From: Luzula sylvatica
Lineage: Eukaryota; Streptophyta; Magnoliopsida; Poales; Juncaceae
DNA: 64,000 nucleotides
Assembly (NCBI GenBank): GCA_946800325.1
Contig: OX326959.1
Coordinates: 32,402,527 to 32,466,526 of the forward strand
Direction of reading: 5' to 3'
Positions 26,001 to 39,322 of the stretch are shown here, in pieces. Within the stretch, counting starts at the first letter, position 1, and the number at the start of each line of letters is the position of its first letter. The notes under the pieces are model-generated. The model worked only from the letters and a program-made list of their open reading frames with translations. It did no database searches and was not told the origin of the DNA. Position numbers and translations under genes: made by a program.

Positions 26001-27866
26001 ATAACGTGTTTTGAGTTCATTTGTATCGTATCTTTTACTACATAACTTTTCACCAAATTTCACAAACACTAAGTAAGTTTGTTTTTCGATTCAAAACAAG
26101 ATTTTAACGCTTTGTGGAGTTCAAATAACGTGTTTTTAGATCATTTATATCGTATCTTTTACTACATAACTTTTCACCAAATTTCACAAACACAAATAAA
26201 GTTTGTTTTTCGATTCAAAACAAGATTTTAACACTTTGAGTAGTTCAAATAACGTGTTTTGAGATCATTTGTATCGTATCTTTTACTACATAACTTTTCA
26301 CCAAATTTCACAAACACTAAGTAAGTTTGTTTTTCGATTCAAAACAAGATTTTAACGCTTTGTGGAGTTCAAATAACGTGTTTTTAGATCATTTGTATCG
26401 TATCTTTCACTACATAACTTTTCACCAAATTTCACAAACACTGAGTAAGTTTGTTTTTCGATTCAAAACAAGATTTTAACGCTTTGTGGAGTTCAAATAA
26501 CGTGTTTTGAGTTCATTTGTATCGTATCTTTTACTACATAACTTTTCACCAAATTTCACAAACACTAAGTAAGTTTGTTTTTCGATTCAAAACAAGATTT
26601 TAACGCTTTGAGGAGTTCAAATAACGTGTTTTGAGATCATTTGTATCCTATCTTTTACTACATAACTTTTCACCAAATTCCACAAACACTAAGAAAGTTT
26701 GTTTTTCGATTCAAAACAAGATTTTAACGCTTTGAGGAGTTCAAATAACGTGTTTTGAGATCATTTGTATCGTATCTTTTACTACATAACTTTTCACCAA
26801 ATTTCACAAACACTAAGTAAGTTTGTTTTTCGATTCAAAACAAGATTTTAACGCTTTGTGGAGTTCAAATAACGTGTTTTTAGATCATTTGTATCGTATC
26901 TTTCACTACATAACTTTTCACCAAATTTCACAAACACTGAGTAAGTTTGTTTTTCGATTCAAAACAAGATTTTAACGCTTTGAGAAGTTCAAATAACGTG
27001 TTTTGAGATCATTTGTATCGTATCTTTTACTACATAACTTTTCACCAAATTTCACAAACACTAAGAAAGTTTGTTTTTCGATTCAAAACAAGATTTTAAC
27101 GCTTTGTGGAGTTCAAATAACGCGTTTTTAGATCATTTGTATCGTATCTTTTACTACATAACTTTTCACCAAATTTCACAAACACTAAGAAAGTTTGTTT
27201 TTCGATTCAAAACAAGATTTTAACGCTTTGAGGAGTTCAAATAACGTGTTTTGAGATCATTTGTATCGTATCTTTTACTACATAACTCTTCACCAAATTT
27301 CACAAACACTAAGAATGTTTGTTTTTCGATTCAAAACAAGATTTTAACGCTTTGAGGAGTTCAAATAACGTGTTTTGAGATCATTTGTATCGTATATTTT
27401 ACTACATAACTTTTCACCAAATTTCACAAACACTAAGAAAGTTTGTTTTTCGATTCAAAACAAGATTTTAACGCTTTGAGGAGTTCAAGTTCAAATAACG
27501 TGTTTTGAGATCATTTGTATCGTATCTTTTACTACATAACTCTTCACCAAATTTCACAAACACTAAGAAAGTATGTTTTTTGATTCAAAACAAAATTTTA
27601 ACGCTTTGTGGAGTTCAAATAACGTGTTTTGAGTTCATTTGTATCGTATCTTTTACTACATAACTTTTCACCAAATTTCACAAACACTAAGTAAGTTTGT
27701 TTTTCGATTCAAAACAAGATTTTAACGCTTTGTGGAGTTCAAATAACGTGTTTTTAGATCATTTATATCGTATCTTTTACTACATAACTTTTCACCAAAT
27801 TTCACAAACACAAATAAAGTTTGTTTTTCGATTCAAAACAAGATTTTAACACTTTGAGTAGTTCAA
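23012..27866. repeat. 13-monomer HOR, three tandem copies (1,618 bp each)
   Basis: Three consecutive copies begin at about 23,012, 24,630 and 26,248. Each contains in order a TTTCACTAC/GAGTAAG pair, the TATCCTATC monomer, the AACGCGTTTTT monomer, the AAGAATG/CTCTTCACC pair, the 6-bp-duplication monomer and the ATTTATATCG monomer. Boundaries are approximate because adjacent monomers are similar. I noticed almost no differences between copies. Confidence 0.85.
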
Positions 27867-30724
27867 ATAACGTGTTTTGAGATCATTTGTATCGTATCTT
27901 TTACTACATAACTTTTCACCAAATTTCACAAACACTAAGAAAGTTTGTTTTTCGATTCAAAACAAGATTTTAACGCTTTGTGGAGTTCAAATAACGTGTT
28001 TTGAGATCATTTGTATCGTATCTTTGACTACATAACTTTTCACCAAATTTCACAAACACTAAGAAAGTTTGTTTCTCGATTCAAAACAAGATTTTAACAC
28101 TTTGAGGAGTTCAAATAACGTGTTTTGAGATCATTTGTATCGTATCTTTTACTACATAACTTTTCACCAAATTTCACAAACACAAAGAAAGTTTGTTTTT
28201 CGATTCAAAACAAGATTTTAACGCTTTGTGGAGTTCAAATAACGTGTTTTGAGTTCATTTGTATCGTATCTTTTACTACATAACTTTTCACCAAATTTCA
28301 CAAACACTAGGAATGTTTGTTTTTCGATTCAAAACAAGATTTTAACGCTTTGAGGAGTTCAAATAACGTGTTTTGAGATCATTTGTATCGTATATTTTAC
28401 TACATAACTTTTCACCAAATTTCACAAACACTAAGAAAGTTTGTTTTTCGATTCAAAACAAGATTTTAACGCTTTGAGGAGTTCAAGTTCAAATAACGTG
28501 TTTTGAGATCATTTGTATCGTATCTTTTACTACATAACTCTTCACCAAATTTCACAAACACTAAGAAAGTATGTTTTTTGATTCAAAACAAAATTTTAAC
28601 GCTTTGTGGAGTTCAAATAACGTGTTTTGAGTTCATTTGTATCGTATCTTTTACTACATAACTTTTCACCAAATTTCACAAACACTAAGAAAGTTTGTTT
28701 TTCGATTCAAAACAAGATTTTAACACTTTGAGTAGTTCAAATAACGTGTTTTGAGATCATTTGTATCGTATCTTTTACTACATAACTTTTCACCAAATTT
28801 CACAAACACTAAGAAAGTTTGTTTTTCGATTCAAAACAAGATTTTAACGCTTTGTGGAGTTCAAATAACGTGTTTTGAGATCATTTGTATCGTATCTTTG
28901 ACAACATAACTTTTCACCAAATTTCACAAACACTAAGAAAGTTTGTTTCTCGATTCAAAACAAGATTTTAACACTTTGAGGAGTTCAAATAACGTGTTTT
29001 GAGATCATTTGTATCGTATCTTTTACTACATAACTTTTCACCAAATTTCACAAACACTAAGAAAGTTTGTTTTTCGATTCAAAACAAGATTTTAACGCTT
29101 TGTGGAGTTCAAATAACGTGTTTTGAGTTCATTTGTATCGTATCTTTTACTACATAACTTTTCACCAAATTTCACAAACACTAAGTAAGTTTGTTTTTCG
29201 ATTCAAAACAAGATTTTAACACTTTGAGGAGTTCAAATAACGTGTTTTGAGATCATTTGTATCGTATCTTTTACTACATAACTTTTCACCAAATTCCACA
29301 AACACTAAGAATGTTTGTTTTTCGATTCAAAAACAAGATTTTAATGCTTTGTGGAGTTCAAATAACGTGTTTTGAGATCATTTGTATCGTATCTTTTACT
29401 ACATAAATTTTCACCAAATTTCACAAACACTAAGAAAGTTTGTTTTTCGATTCAAAACATGATTTTAACGCTTTGTGGAGTTCAAATAACGTGTTTTGAG
29501 ATCATTTGTATCGTATCTTTTACTACATAACTTTTCACCAAATTTCACAAACACTAAGAAAGTTTGTTTTTCGATTCAAAACAAGATTTTAACGCTTTGA
29601 GGAGTTCAAATAACGTGTTTTGAGATCATTTGTATCGTATCTTTTACTACATAACTTTTCACCAAATTTCACAAACACTAAGAAAGTTTGTTTCTCGATT
29701 CAAAACAAGATTTTAACGCTTTGAGGAGTTCAAATAACGTGTTTTTAGATCATTTGTATCGTATCTTTTACTACATAACTTTTCACCAAATTTCACAAAC
29801 ACTAAGAAAGTTTGTTTCTCGATTCAAAACAAGATTTTAACACTTTGAGGAGTTCAAATAACGTGTTTTGAGATCATTTGTATCGTATCTTTTACTACAT
29901 AACTTTTCACCAAATTTCACAAACGCTAAGAAAGTTTGTTTTTCGATTCAAAACAAGATTTTAACGCTTTGTGGAGTTCAAATAACGTGTTTTGAGTTCA
30001 TTTGTATCGTATCTTTTACTACATAACTTTTCACCAAATTTCACAAACACTAAGTAAGTTTGTTTTTCGATTCAAAACAAGATTTTAACGCGTTGAGGAG
30101 TTCAAATAACGTGTTTTGAGATCATTTGTATCCTATCTTTTACTACATAACTTTTCACCAAATTCCACAAACACTAAGAAAGTTTGTTTTTCGATTCAAA
30201 ACAAGATTTTAACGCTTTGAGGAGTTCAAATAACGTGTTTTGAGATCATTTGTATCGTATCTTTTACTACATAACTTTTCACCAAATTTCACAAACACTA
30301 AGTAAGTTTGTTTTTCGATTCAAAACAAGATTTTAACGCTTTGTGGAGTTCAAATAACGTGTTTTTAGATCATTTGTATCGTATCTTTCACATCATAACT
30401 TTTCACCAAACTTCACAAACACTAAGAAAGTTTGTTTTTCGATTCAAAACAAGATTTTAACGTTTTGAGGAGTTCAAATAACGTGTTTTGAGATCATTTG
30501 TATCGTATCTTTTACTACATAACTTTTCACCAAATTTCACAAACACTAAGAAAGTTTGTTTTTCGATTCAAAACAATATTTTAACGCTTTGTGGAGTTCA
30601 AATAACGTGTTTTGAGTTCATTTGTATCGTATCTTTTACTACATAACTTTTCACCAAATTTCACAAACACTAAGAAAGTTTGTTTTTCGATTCAAAACAA
30701 GATTTTAACGCTTTGAGGAGTTCA

Positions 30725-33700
30725 AATAACGTGTTTTGAGATCATTTGTATCGTATCTTTTACTACATAACTTTTCACCAAATTTCACAAACACTAAGTA
30801 AGTTTGTTTTTCGATTCAAAACAAGATTTTAACGCTTTGTGGAGTTCAAATAACGTGTTTTTAGATCATTTGTATCGTATCTTTCACTACATAACTTTTC
30901 ACCAAATTTCACAAACACTGAGTAAGTTTGTTTTTCGATTCAAAACAAGATTTTAACGCTTTGTGGAGTTCAAATAACGTGTTTTGAGTTCATTTGTATC
31001 GTATCTTTTACTACATAACTTTTCACCAAATTTCACAAACACTAAGTAAGTTTGTTTTTCGATTCAAAACAAGATTTTAACGCTTTGAGGAGTTCAAATA
31101 ACGTGTTTTGAGATCATTTGTATCCTATCTTTTACTACATAACTTTTCACCAAATTCCACAAACACTAAGAAAGTTTGTTTTTCGATTCAAAACAAGATT
31201 TTAACGCTTTGAGGAGTTCAAATAACGTGTTTTGAGATCATTTGTATCGTATCTTTTACTACATAACTTTTCACCAAATTTCACAAACACTAAGTAAGTT
31301 TGTTTTTCGATTCAAAACAAGATTTTAACGCTTTGTGGAGTTCAAATAACGTGTTTTTAGATCATTTGTATCGTATCTTTCACTACATAACTTTTCACCA
31401 AATTTCACAAACACTGAGTAAGTTTGTTTTTCGATTCAAAACAAGATTTTAACGCTTTGAGAAGTTCAAATAACGTGTTTTGAGATCATTTGTATCGTAT
31501 CTTTTACTACATAACTTTTCACCAAATTTCACAAACACTAAGAAAGTTTGTTTTTCGATTCAAAACAAGATTTTAACGCTTTGTGGAGTTCAAATAACGC
31601 GTTTTTAGATCATTTGTATCGTATCTTTTACTACATAACTTTTCACCAAATTTCACAAACACTAAGAAAGTTTGTTTTTCGATTCAAAACAAGATTTTAA
31701 CGCTTTGAGGAGTTCAAATAACGTGTTTTGAGATCATTTGTATCGTATCTTTTACTACATAACTCTTCACCAAATTTCACAAACACTAAGAATGTTTGTT
31801 TTTCGATTCAAAACAAGATTTTAACGCTTTGAGGAGTTCAAATAACGTGTTTTGAGATCATTTGTATCGTATATTTTACTACATAACTTTTCACCAAATT
31901 TCACAAACACTAAGAAAGTTTGTTTTTCGATTCAAAACAAGATTTTAACGCTTTGAGGAGTTCAAGTTCAAATAACGTGTTTTGAGATCATTTGTATCGT
32001 ATCTTTTACTACATAACTCTTCACCAAATTTCACAAACACTAAGAAAGTATGTTTTTTGATTCAAAACAAAATTTTAACGCTTTGTGGAGTTCAAATAAC
32101 ATGTTTTGAGTTCATTTGTATCGTATCTTTTACTACATAACTTTTCACCAAATTTCACAAACACTAAGTAAGTTTGTTTTTCGATTCAAAACAAGATTTT
32201 AACGCTTTGTGGAGTTCAAATAACGTGTTTTTAGATCATTTATATCGTATCTTTTACTACATAACTTTTCACCAAATTTCACAAACACAAATAAAGTTTG
32301 TTTTTCGATTCAAAACAAGATTTTAACACTTTGAGTAGTTCAAATAACGTGTTTTGAGATCATTTGTATCGTATCTTTTACTACATAACTTTTCACCAAA
32401 TTTCACAAACACTAAGTAAGTTTGTTTTTCGATTCAAAACAAGATTTTAACGCTTTGTGGAGTTCAAATAACGTGTTTTTAGATCATTTGTATCGTATCT
32501 TTCACTACATAACTTTTCACCAAATTTCACAAACACTGAGTAAGTTTGTTTTTCGATTCAAAACAAGATTTTAACGCTTTGTGGAGTTCAAATAACGTGT
32601 TTTGAGTTCATTTGTATCGTATCTTTTACTACATAACTTTTCACCAAATTTCACAAACACTAAGTAAGTTTGTTTTTCGATTCAAAACAAGATTTTAACG
32701 CTTTGAGGAGTTCAAATAACGTGTTTTGAGATCATTTGTATCCTATCTTTTACTACATAACTTTTCACCAAATTCCACAAACACTAAGAAAGTTTGTTTT
32801 TCGATTCAAAACAAGATTTTAACGCTTTGAGGAGTTCAAATAACGTGTTTTGAGATCATTTGTATCGTATCTTTTACTACATAACTTTTCACCAAATTTC
32901 ACAAAAACTAAGTAAGTTTGTTTTTCGATTCAAAACAAGATTTTAACGCTTTGTGGAGTTCAAATAACGTGTTTTTAGATCATTTGTATCGTATCTTTCA
33001 CTACATAACTTTTCACCAAATTTCACAAACACTGAGTAAGTTTGTTTTTCGATTCAAAACAAGATTTTAACGCTTTGAGAAGTTCAAATAACGTGTTTTG
33101 AGATCATTTGTATCGTATCTTTTACTACATAACTTTTCACCAAATTTCACAAACACTAAGAAAGTTTGTTTTTCGATTCAAAACAAGATTTTAACGCTTT
33201 GTGGAGTTCAAATAACGCGTTTTTAGATCATTTGTATCGTATCTTTTACTACATAACTTTTCACCAAATTTCACAAACACTAAGAAAGTTTGTTTTTCGA
33301 TTCAAAACAAGATTTTAACGCTTTGAGGAGTTCAAATAACGTGTTTTGAGATCATTTGTATCGTATCTTTTACTACATAACTCTTCACCAAATTTCACAA
33401 ACACTAAGAATGTTTGTTTTTCGATTCAAAACAAGATTTTAACGCTTTGAGGAGTTCAAATAACGTGTTTTGAGATCATTTGTATCGTATATTTTACTAC
33501 ATAACTTTTCACCAAATTTCACAAACACTAAGAAAGTTTGTTTTTCGATTCAAAACAAGATTTTAACGCTTTGAGGAGTTCAAGTTCAAATAACGTGTTT
33601 TGAGATCATTTGTATCGTATCTTTTACTACATAACTCTTCACCAAATTTCACAAACACTAAGAAAGTATGTTTTTTGATTCAAAACAAAATTTTAACGCT

Positions 33701-33961
33701 TTGTGGAGTTCAAATAACGTGTTTTGAGTTCATTTGTATCGTATCTTTTACTACATAACTTTTCACCAAATTTCACAAACACTAAGTAAGTTTGTTTTTC
33801 GATTCAAAACAAGATTTTAACGCTTTGTGGAGTTCAAATAACGTGTTTTTAGATCATTTATATCGTATCTTTTACTACATAACTTTTCACCAAATTTCAC
33901 AAACACAAATAAAGTTTGTTTTTCGATTCAAAACAAGATTTTAACACTTTGAGTAGTTCAA
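30725..33961. repeat. 13-monomer HOR, two further copies (1,618 bp each)
   Basis: The same 13-monomer order as at 23.0-27.9 kb is repeated twice, with 6-bp-duplication markers at 31,958 and 33,576 and ATTTATATCG at 32,238 and 33,856. These copies are the image of 24.63-27.87 kb under the 6,095-bp offset. A private A replaces G in the usual CGTG near 32,101. Confidence 0.85.
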
Positions 33962-36577
33962 ATAACGTGTTTTGAGATCATTTGTATCGTATCTTTTACT
34001 ACATAACTTTTCACCAAATTTCACAAACACTAAGAAAGTTTGTTTTTCGATTCAAAACAAGATTTTAACGCTTTGTGGAGTTCAAATAACGTGTTTTGAG
34101 ATCATTTGTATCGTATCTTTGACTACATAACTTTTCACCAAATTTCACAAACACTAAGAAAGTTTGTTTCTCGATTCAAAACAAGATTTTAACACTTTGA
34201 GGAGTTCAAATAACGTGTTTTGAGATCATTTGTATCGTATCTTTTACTACATAACTTTTCACCAAATTTCACAAACACTAAGAAAGTTTGTTTTTCGATT
34301 CAAAACAAGATTTTAACGCTTTGTGGAGTTCAAATAACGTGTTTTGAGTTCATTTGTATCGTATCTTTTACTACATAACTTTTCACCAAATTTCACAAAC
34401 ACTAGGAATGTTTGTTTTTCGATTCAAAACAAGATTTTAACGCTTTGAGGAGTTCAAATAACGTGTTTTGAGATCATTTGTATCGTATATTTTACTACAT
34501 AACTTTTCACCAAATTTCACAAACACTAAGAAAGTTTGTTTTTCGATTCAAAACAAGATTTTAACGCTTTGAGGAGTTCAAGTTCAAATAACGTGTTTTG
34601 AGATCATTTGTATCGTATCTTTTACTACATAACTCTTCACCAAATTTCACAAACACTAAGAAAGTATGTTTTTTGATTCAAAACAAAATTTTAACGCTTT
34701 GTGGAGTTCAAATAACGTGTTTTGAGTTCATTTGTATCGTATCTTTTACTACATAACTTTTCACCAAATTTCACAAACACTAAGAAAGTTTGTTTTTCGA
34801 TTCAAAACAAGATTTTAACACTTTGAGTAGTTCAAATAACGTGTTTTGAGATCATTTGTATCGTATCTTTTACTACATAACTTTTCACCAAATTTCACAA
34901 ACACTAAGAAAGTTTGTTTTTCGATTCAAAACAAGATTTTAACGCTTTGTGGAGTTCAAATAACGTGTTTTGAGATCATTTGTATCGTATCTTTGACAAC
35001 ATAACTTTTCACCAAATTTCACAAACACTAAGAAAGTTTGTTTCTCGATTCAAAACAAGATTTTAACACTTTGAGGAGTTCAAATAACGTGTTTTGAGAT
35101 CATTTGTATCGTATCTTTTACTACATAACTTTTCACCAAATTTCACAAACACTAAGAAAGTTTGTTTTTCGATTCAAAACAAGATTTTAACGCTTTGTGG
35201 AGTTCAAATAACGTGTTTTGAGTTCATTTGTATCGTATCTTTTACTACATAACTTTTCACCAAATTTCACAAACACTAAGTAAGTTTGTTTTTCGATTCA
35301 AAACAAGATTTTAACACTTTGAGGAGTTCAAATAACGTGTTTTGAGATCATTTGTATCGTATCTTTTACTACATAACTTTTCACCAAATTCCACAAACAC
35401 TAAGAATGTTTGTTTTTCGATTCAAAAACAAGATTTTAATGCTTTGTGGAGTTCAAATAACGTGTTTTGAGATCATTTGTATCGTATCTTTTACTACATA
35501 AATTTTCACCAAATTTCACAAACACTAAGAAAGTTTGTTTTTCGATTCAAAACATGATTTTAACGCTTTGTGGAGTTCAAATAACGTGTTTTGAGATCAT
35601 TTGTATCGTATCTTTTACTACATAACTTTTCACCAAATTTCACAAACACTAAGAAAGTTTGTTTTTCGATTCAAAACAAGATTTTAACGCTTTGAGGAGT
35701 TCAAATAACGTGTTTTGAGATCATTTGTATCGTATCTTTTACTACATAACTTTTCACCAAATTTCACAAACACTAAGAAAGTTTGTTTCTCGATTCAAAA
35801 CAAGATTTTAACGCTTTGAGGAGTTCAAATAACGTGTTTTTAGATCATTTGTATCGTATCTTTTACTACATAACTTTTCACCAAATTTCACAAACACTAA
35901 GAAAGTTTGTTTCTCGATTCAAAACAAGATTTTAACACTTTGAGGAGTTCAAATAACGTGTTTTGAGATCATTTGTATCGTATCTTTTACTACATAACTT
36001 TTCACCAAATTTCACAAACGCTAAGAAAGTTTGTTTTTCGATTCAAAACAAGATTTTAACGCTTTGTGGAGTTCAAATAACGTGTTTTGAGTTCATTTGT
36101 ATCGTATCTTTTACTACATAACTTTTCACCAAATTTCACAAACACTAAGTAAGTTTGTTTTTCGATTCAAAACAAGATTTTAACGCGTTGAGGAGTTCAA
36201 ATAACGTGTTTTGAGATCATTTGTATCCTATCTTTTACTACATAACTTTTCACCAAATTCCACAAACACTAAGAAAGTTTGTTTTTCGATTCAAAACAAG
36301 ATTTTAACGCTTTGAGGAGTTCAAATAACGTGTTTTGAGATCATTTGTATCGTATCTTTTACTACATAACTTTTCACCAAATTTCACAAACACTAAGTAA
36401 GTTTGTTTTTCGATTCAAAACAAGATTTTAACGCTTTGTGGAGTTCAAATAACGTGTTTTTAGATCATTTGTTTCGTATCTTTCACTACATAACTTTTCA
36501 CCAAATTTCACAAACACTGAGTAAGTTTGTTTTTCGATTCAAAACAAGATTTTAACGCTTTGAGAAGTTCAAATAAA

Positions 36578-39322
36578 GTGTTTTGAGATCATTTGTATCG
36601 TATCTTTTACTACATAACTTTTCACCAAATTTCACAAACACTAAGAAAGTTTGTTTTTCGATTCAAAACAAGATTTTAACGCTTTGTGGAGTTCAAATAA
36701 CGCGTTTTTAGATCATTTGTATCGTATCTTTTACTACATAACTTTTCACCAAATTTCACAAACACTAAGAAAGTATGTTTTTCGATTCAAAACAAGATTT
36801 TAACGCTTTGAGGAGTTCAAATAACGTGTTTTGAGATCATTTGTATCGTATCTTTTACTACATAACTCTTCACCAAATTTCACAAACACTAAGAATGTTT
36901 GTTTTTCGATTCAAAACAAGATTTTAACGCTTTGAGGAGTTCAAATAATGTGTTTTGAGATCATTTGTATCGTATATTTTACTACATAACTTTTCACCAA
37001 ATTTCACAAACACTAAGAAAGTTTGTTTTTCGATTCAAAACAAGATTTTAACGCTTTGAGGAGTTCAAGTTCAAATAACGTGTTTTGAGATCATTTGTAT
37101 CGTATCTTTTACTACATAACTCTTCACCAAATTTCACAAACACTAAGAAAGTATGTTTTTTGATTCAAAACAAAATTTTAACGCTTTGTGGAGTTCAAAT
37201 AACGTGTTTTGAGTTCATTTGTATCGTATATTTTACTACATAACTTTTCACCAAATTTCACAAACACTAAGTAAGTTTGTTTTTCGATTCAAAACAAGAT
37301 TTTAACGCTTTGTGGAGTTCAAATAACGTGTTTTTAGATCATTTATATCGTATCTTTTACTACATAACTTTTCACCAAATTTCACAAACACAAAGAAAGT
37401 TTGTTTTTCGATTCAAAACAAGATTTTAACACTTTGAGTAGTTCAAATAACGTGTTTTGAGATCATTTGTATCGTATCTTTTACTACATAACTTTTCACC
37501 AAATTTCACAAACACTAAGAAAGTTTGTTTTTCGATTCAAAACAAGATTTTAACGCTTTGTGGAGTTCAAATAACGCGTTTTTAGATCATTTGTATCGTA
37601 TCTTTTACTACATAACTTTTCACCAAATTTCACAAACACTAAGAAAGTATGTTTTTCGATTCAAAACAAGATTTTAACGCTTTGAGGAGTTCAAATAACG
37701 TGTTTTGAGATCATTTGTATCGTATCTTTTACTACATAACTCTTCACCAAATTTCACAAACACTAAGAATGTTTGTTTTTCGATTCAAAACAAGATTTTA
37801 ACGCTTTGAGGAGTTCAAATAATGTGTTTTGAGATCATTTGTATCGTATATTTTACTACATAACTTTTCACCAAATTTCACAAACACTAAGAAAGTTTGT
37901 TTTTCGATTCAAAACAAGATTTTAACGCTTTGAGGAGTTCAAGTTCAAATAACGTGTTTTGAGATCATTTGTATCGTATCTTTTACTACATAACTCTTCA
38001 CCAAATTTCACAAACACTAAGAAAGTATGTTTTTTGATTCAAAACAAAATTTTAACGCTTTGTGGAGTTCAAATAACGTGTTTTGAGTTCATTTGTATCG
38101 TATATTTTACTACATAACTTTTCACCAAATTTCACAAACACTAAGTAAGTTTGTTTTTCGATTCAAAACAAGATTTTAACGCTTTGTGGAGTTCAAATAA
38201 CGTGTTTTTAGATCATTTATATCGTATCTTTTACTACATAACTTTTCACCAAATTTCACAAACACAAAGAAAGTTTGTTTTTCGATTCAAAACAAGATTT
38301 TAACACTTTGAGTAGTTCAAATAACGTGTTTTGAGATCATTTGTATCGTATCTTTTACTACATAACTTTTCACCAAATTTCACAAACACTAAGAAAGTTT
38401 GTTTTTCGATTCAAAACAAGATTTTAACGCTTTGTGGAGTTCAAATAACGCGTTTTTAGATCATTTGTATCGTATCTTTTACTACATAACTTTTCACCAA
38501 ATTTCACAAACACTAAGAAAGTATGTTTTTCGATTCAAAACAAGATTTTAACGCTTTGAGGAGTTCAAATAACGTGTTTTGAGATCATTTGTATCGTATC
38601 TTTTACTACATAACTCTTCACCAAATTTCACAAACACTAAGAATGTTTGTTTTTCGATTCAAAACAAGATTTTAACGCTTTGAGGAGTTCAAATAATGTG
38701 TTTTGAGATCATTTGTATCGTATATTTTACTACATAACTTTTCACCAAATTTCACAAACACTAAGAAAGTTTGTTTTTCGATTCAAAACAAGATTTTAAC
38801 GCTTTGAGGAGTTCAAGTTCAAATAACGTGTTTTGAGATCATTTGTATCGTATCTTTTACTACATAACTCTTCACCAAATTTCACAAACACTAAGAAAGT
38901 ATGTTTTTTGATTCAAAACAAAATTTTAACGCTTTGTGGAGTTCAAATAACGTGTTTTGAGTTCATTTGTATCGTATATTTTACTACATAACTTTTCACC
39001 AAATTTCACAAACACTAAGTAAGTTTGTTTTTCGATTCAAAACAAGATTTTAACGCTTTGTGGAGTTCCAATAACGTGTTTTTAGATCATTTATATCGTA
39101 TCTTTTACTACATAACTTTTCACCAAATTTCACAAACACAAAGAAAGTTTGTTTTTCGATTCAAAACAAGATTTTAACACTTTGAGTAGTTCAAATAACG
39201 TGTTTTGAGATCATTTGTATCGTATCTTTTACTACATAACTTTTCACCAAATTTCACAAACACTAAGAAAGTTTGTTTTTCGATTCAAAACAAGATTTTA
39301 ACGCTTTGTGGAGTTCAAATAA
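36578..39322. repeat. Block D: 7-monomer HOR, three tandem copies (874 bp)
   Basis: Markers recur every 874 bp (7 x 124 plus 6): the 6-bp duplication at 37,061, 37,935 and 38,809; AACGCGTT at about 36,699, 37,573 and 38,447; ATTTATATCG at 37,341, 38,215 and 39,089. The expected fourth AACGCG near 39,321 reads AACGTG, which sets the right boundary. The left boundary at about 36,578 follows a private AAAGTG. Copy three has one private change (GTTCCAATAAC near 39,069). The copies are otherwise indistinguishable by eye, indicating very recent amplification. Confidence 0.9.

Larger units (their letters stand above)
22216..36577. repeat. Block C: 13-monomer and 8-monomer repeats in a 6,095-bp super-repeat
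   Basis: 6-bp-duplication markers at 24,245, 25,863 and 27,481 are spaced 1,618 bp (13 monomers plus 6), then 998 bp (8 monomers plus 6) to 28,479. The same 1,618 / 998 pattern recurs at 31,958, 33,576 and 34,574. Sequence from about 24.65 to 30.36 kb recurs at about 30.75 to 36.45 kb with an offset of exactly 6,095 bp, checked at CTAGGAATG (28,306 / 34,401), TTTGACAAC (28,901 / 34,996) and CGCGTTGAGG (30,091 / 36,186). A third relation, offset 7,713 bp, links 22.4-26.3 kb with 30.1-34.0 kb, including the rare CACATCATAAC variant at 22,678 and 30,391. The block is therefore built by overlapping duplications of several sizes. Confidence 0.85.
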
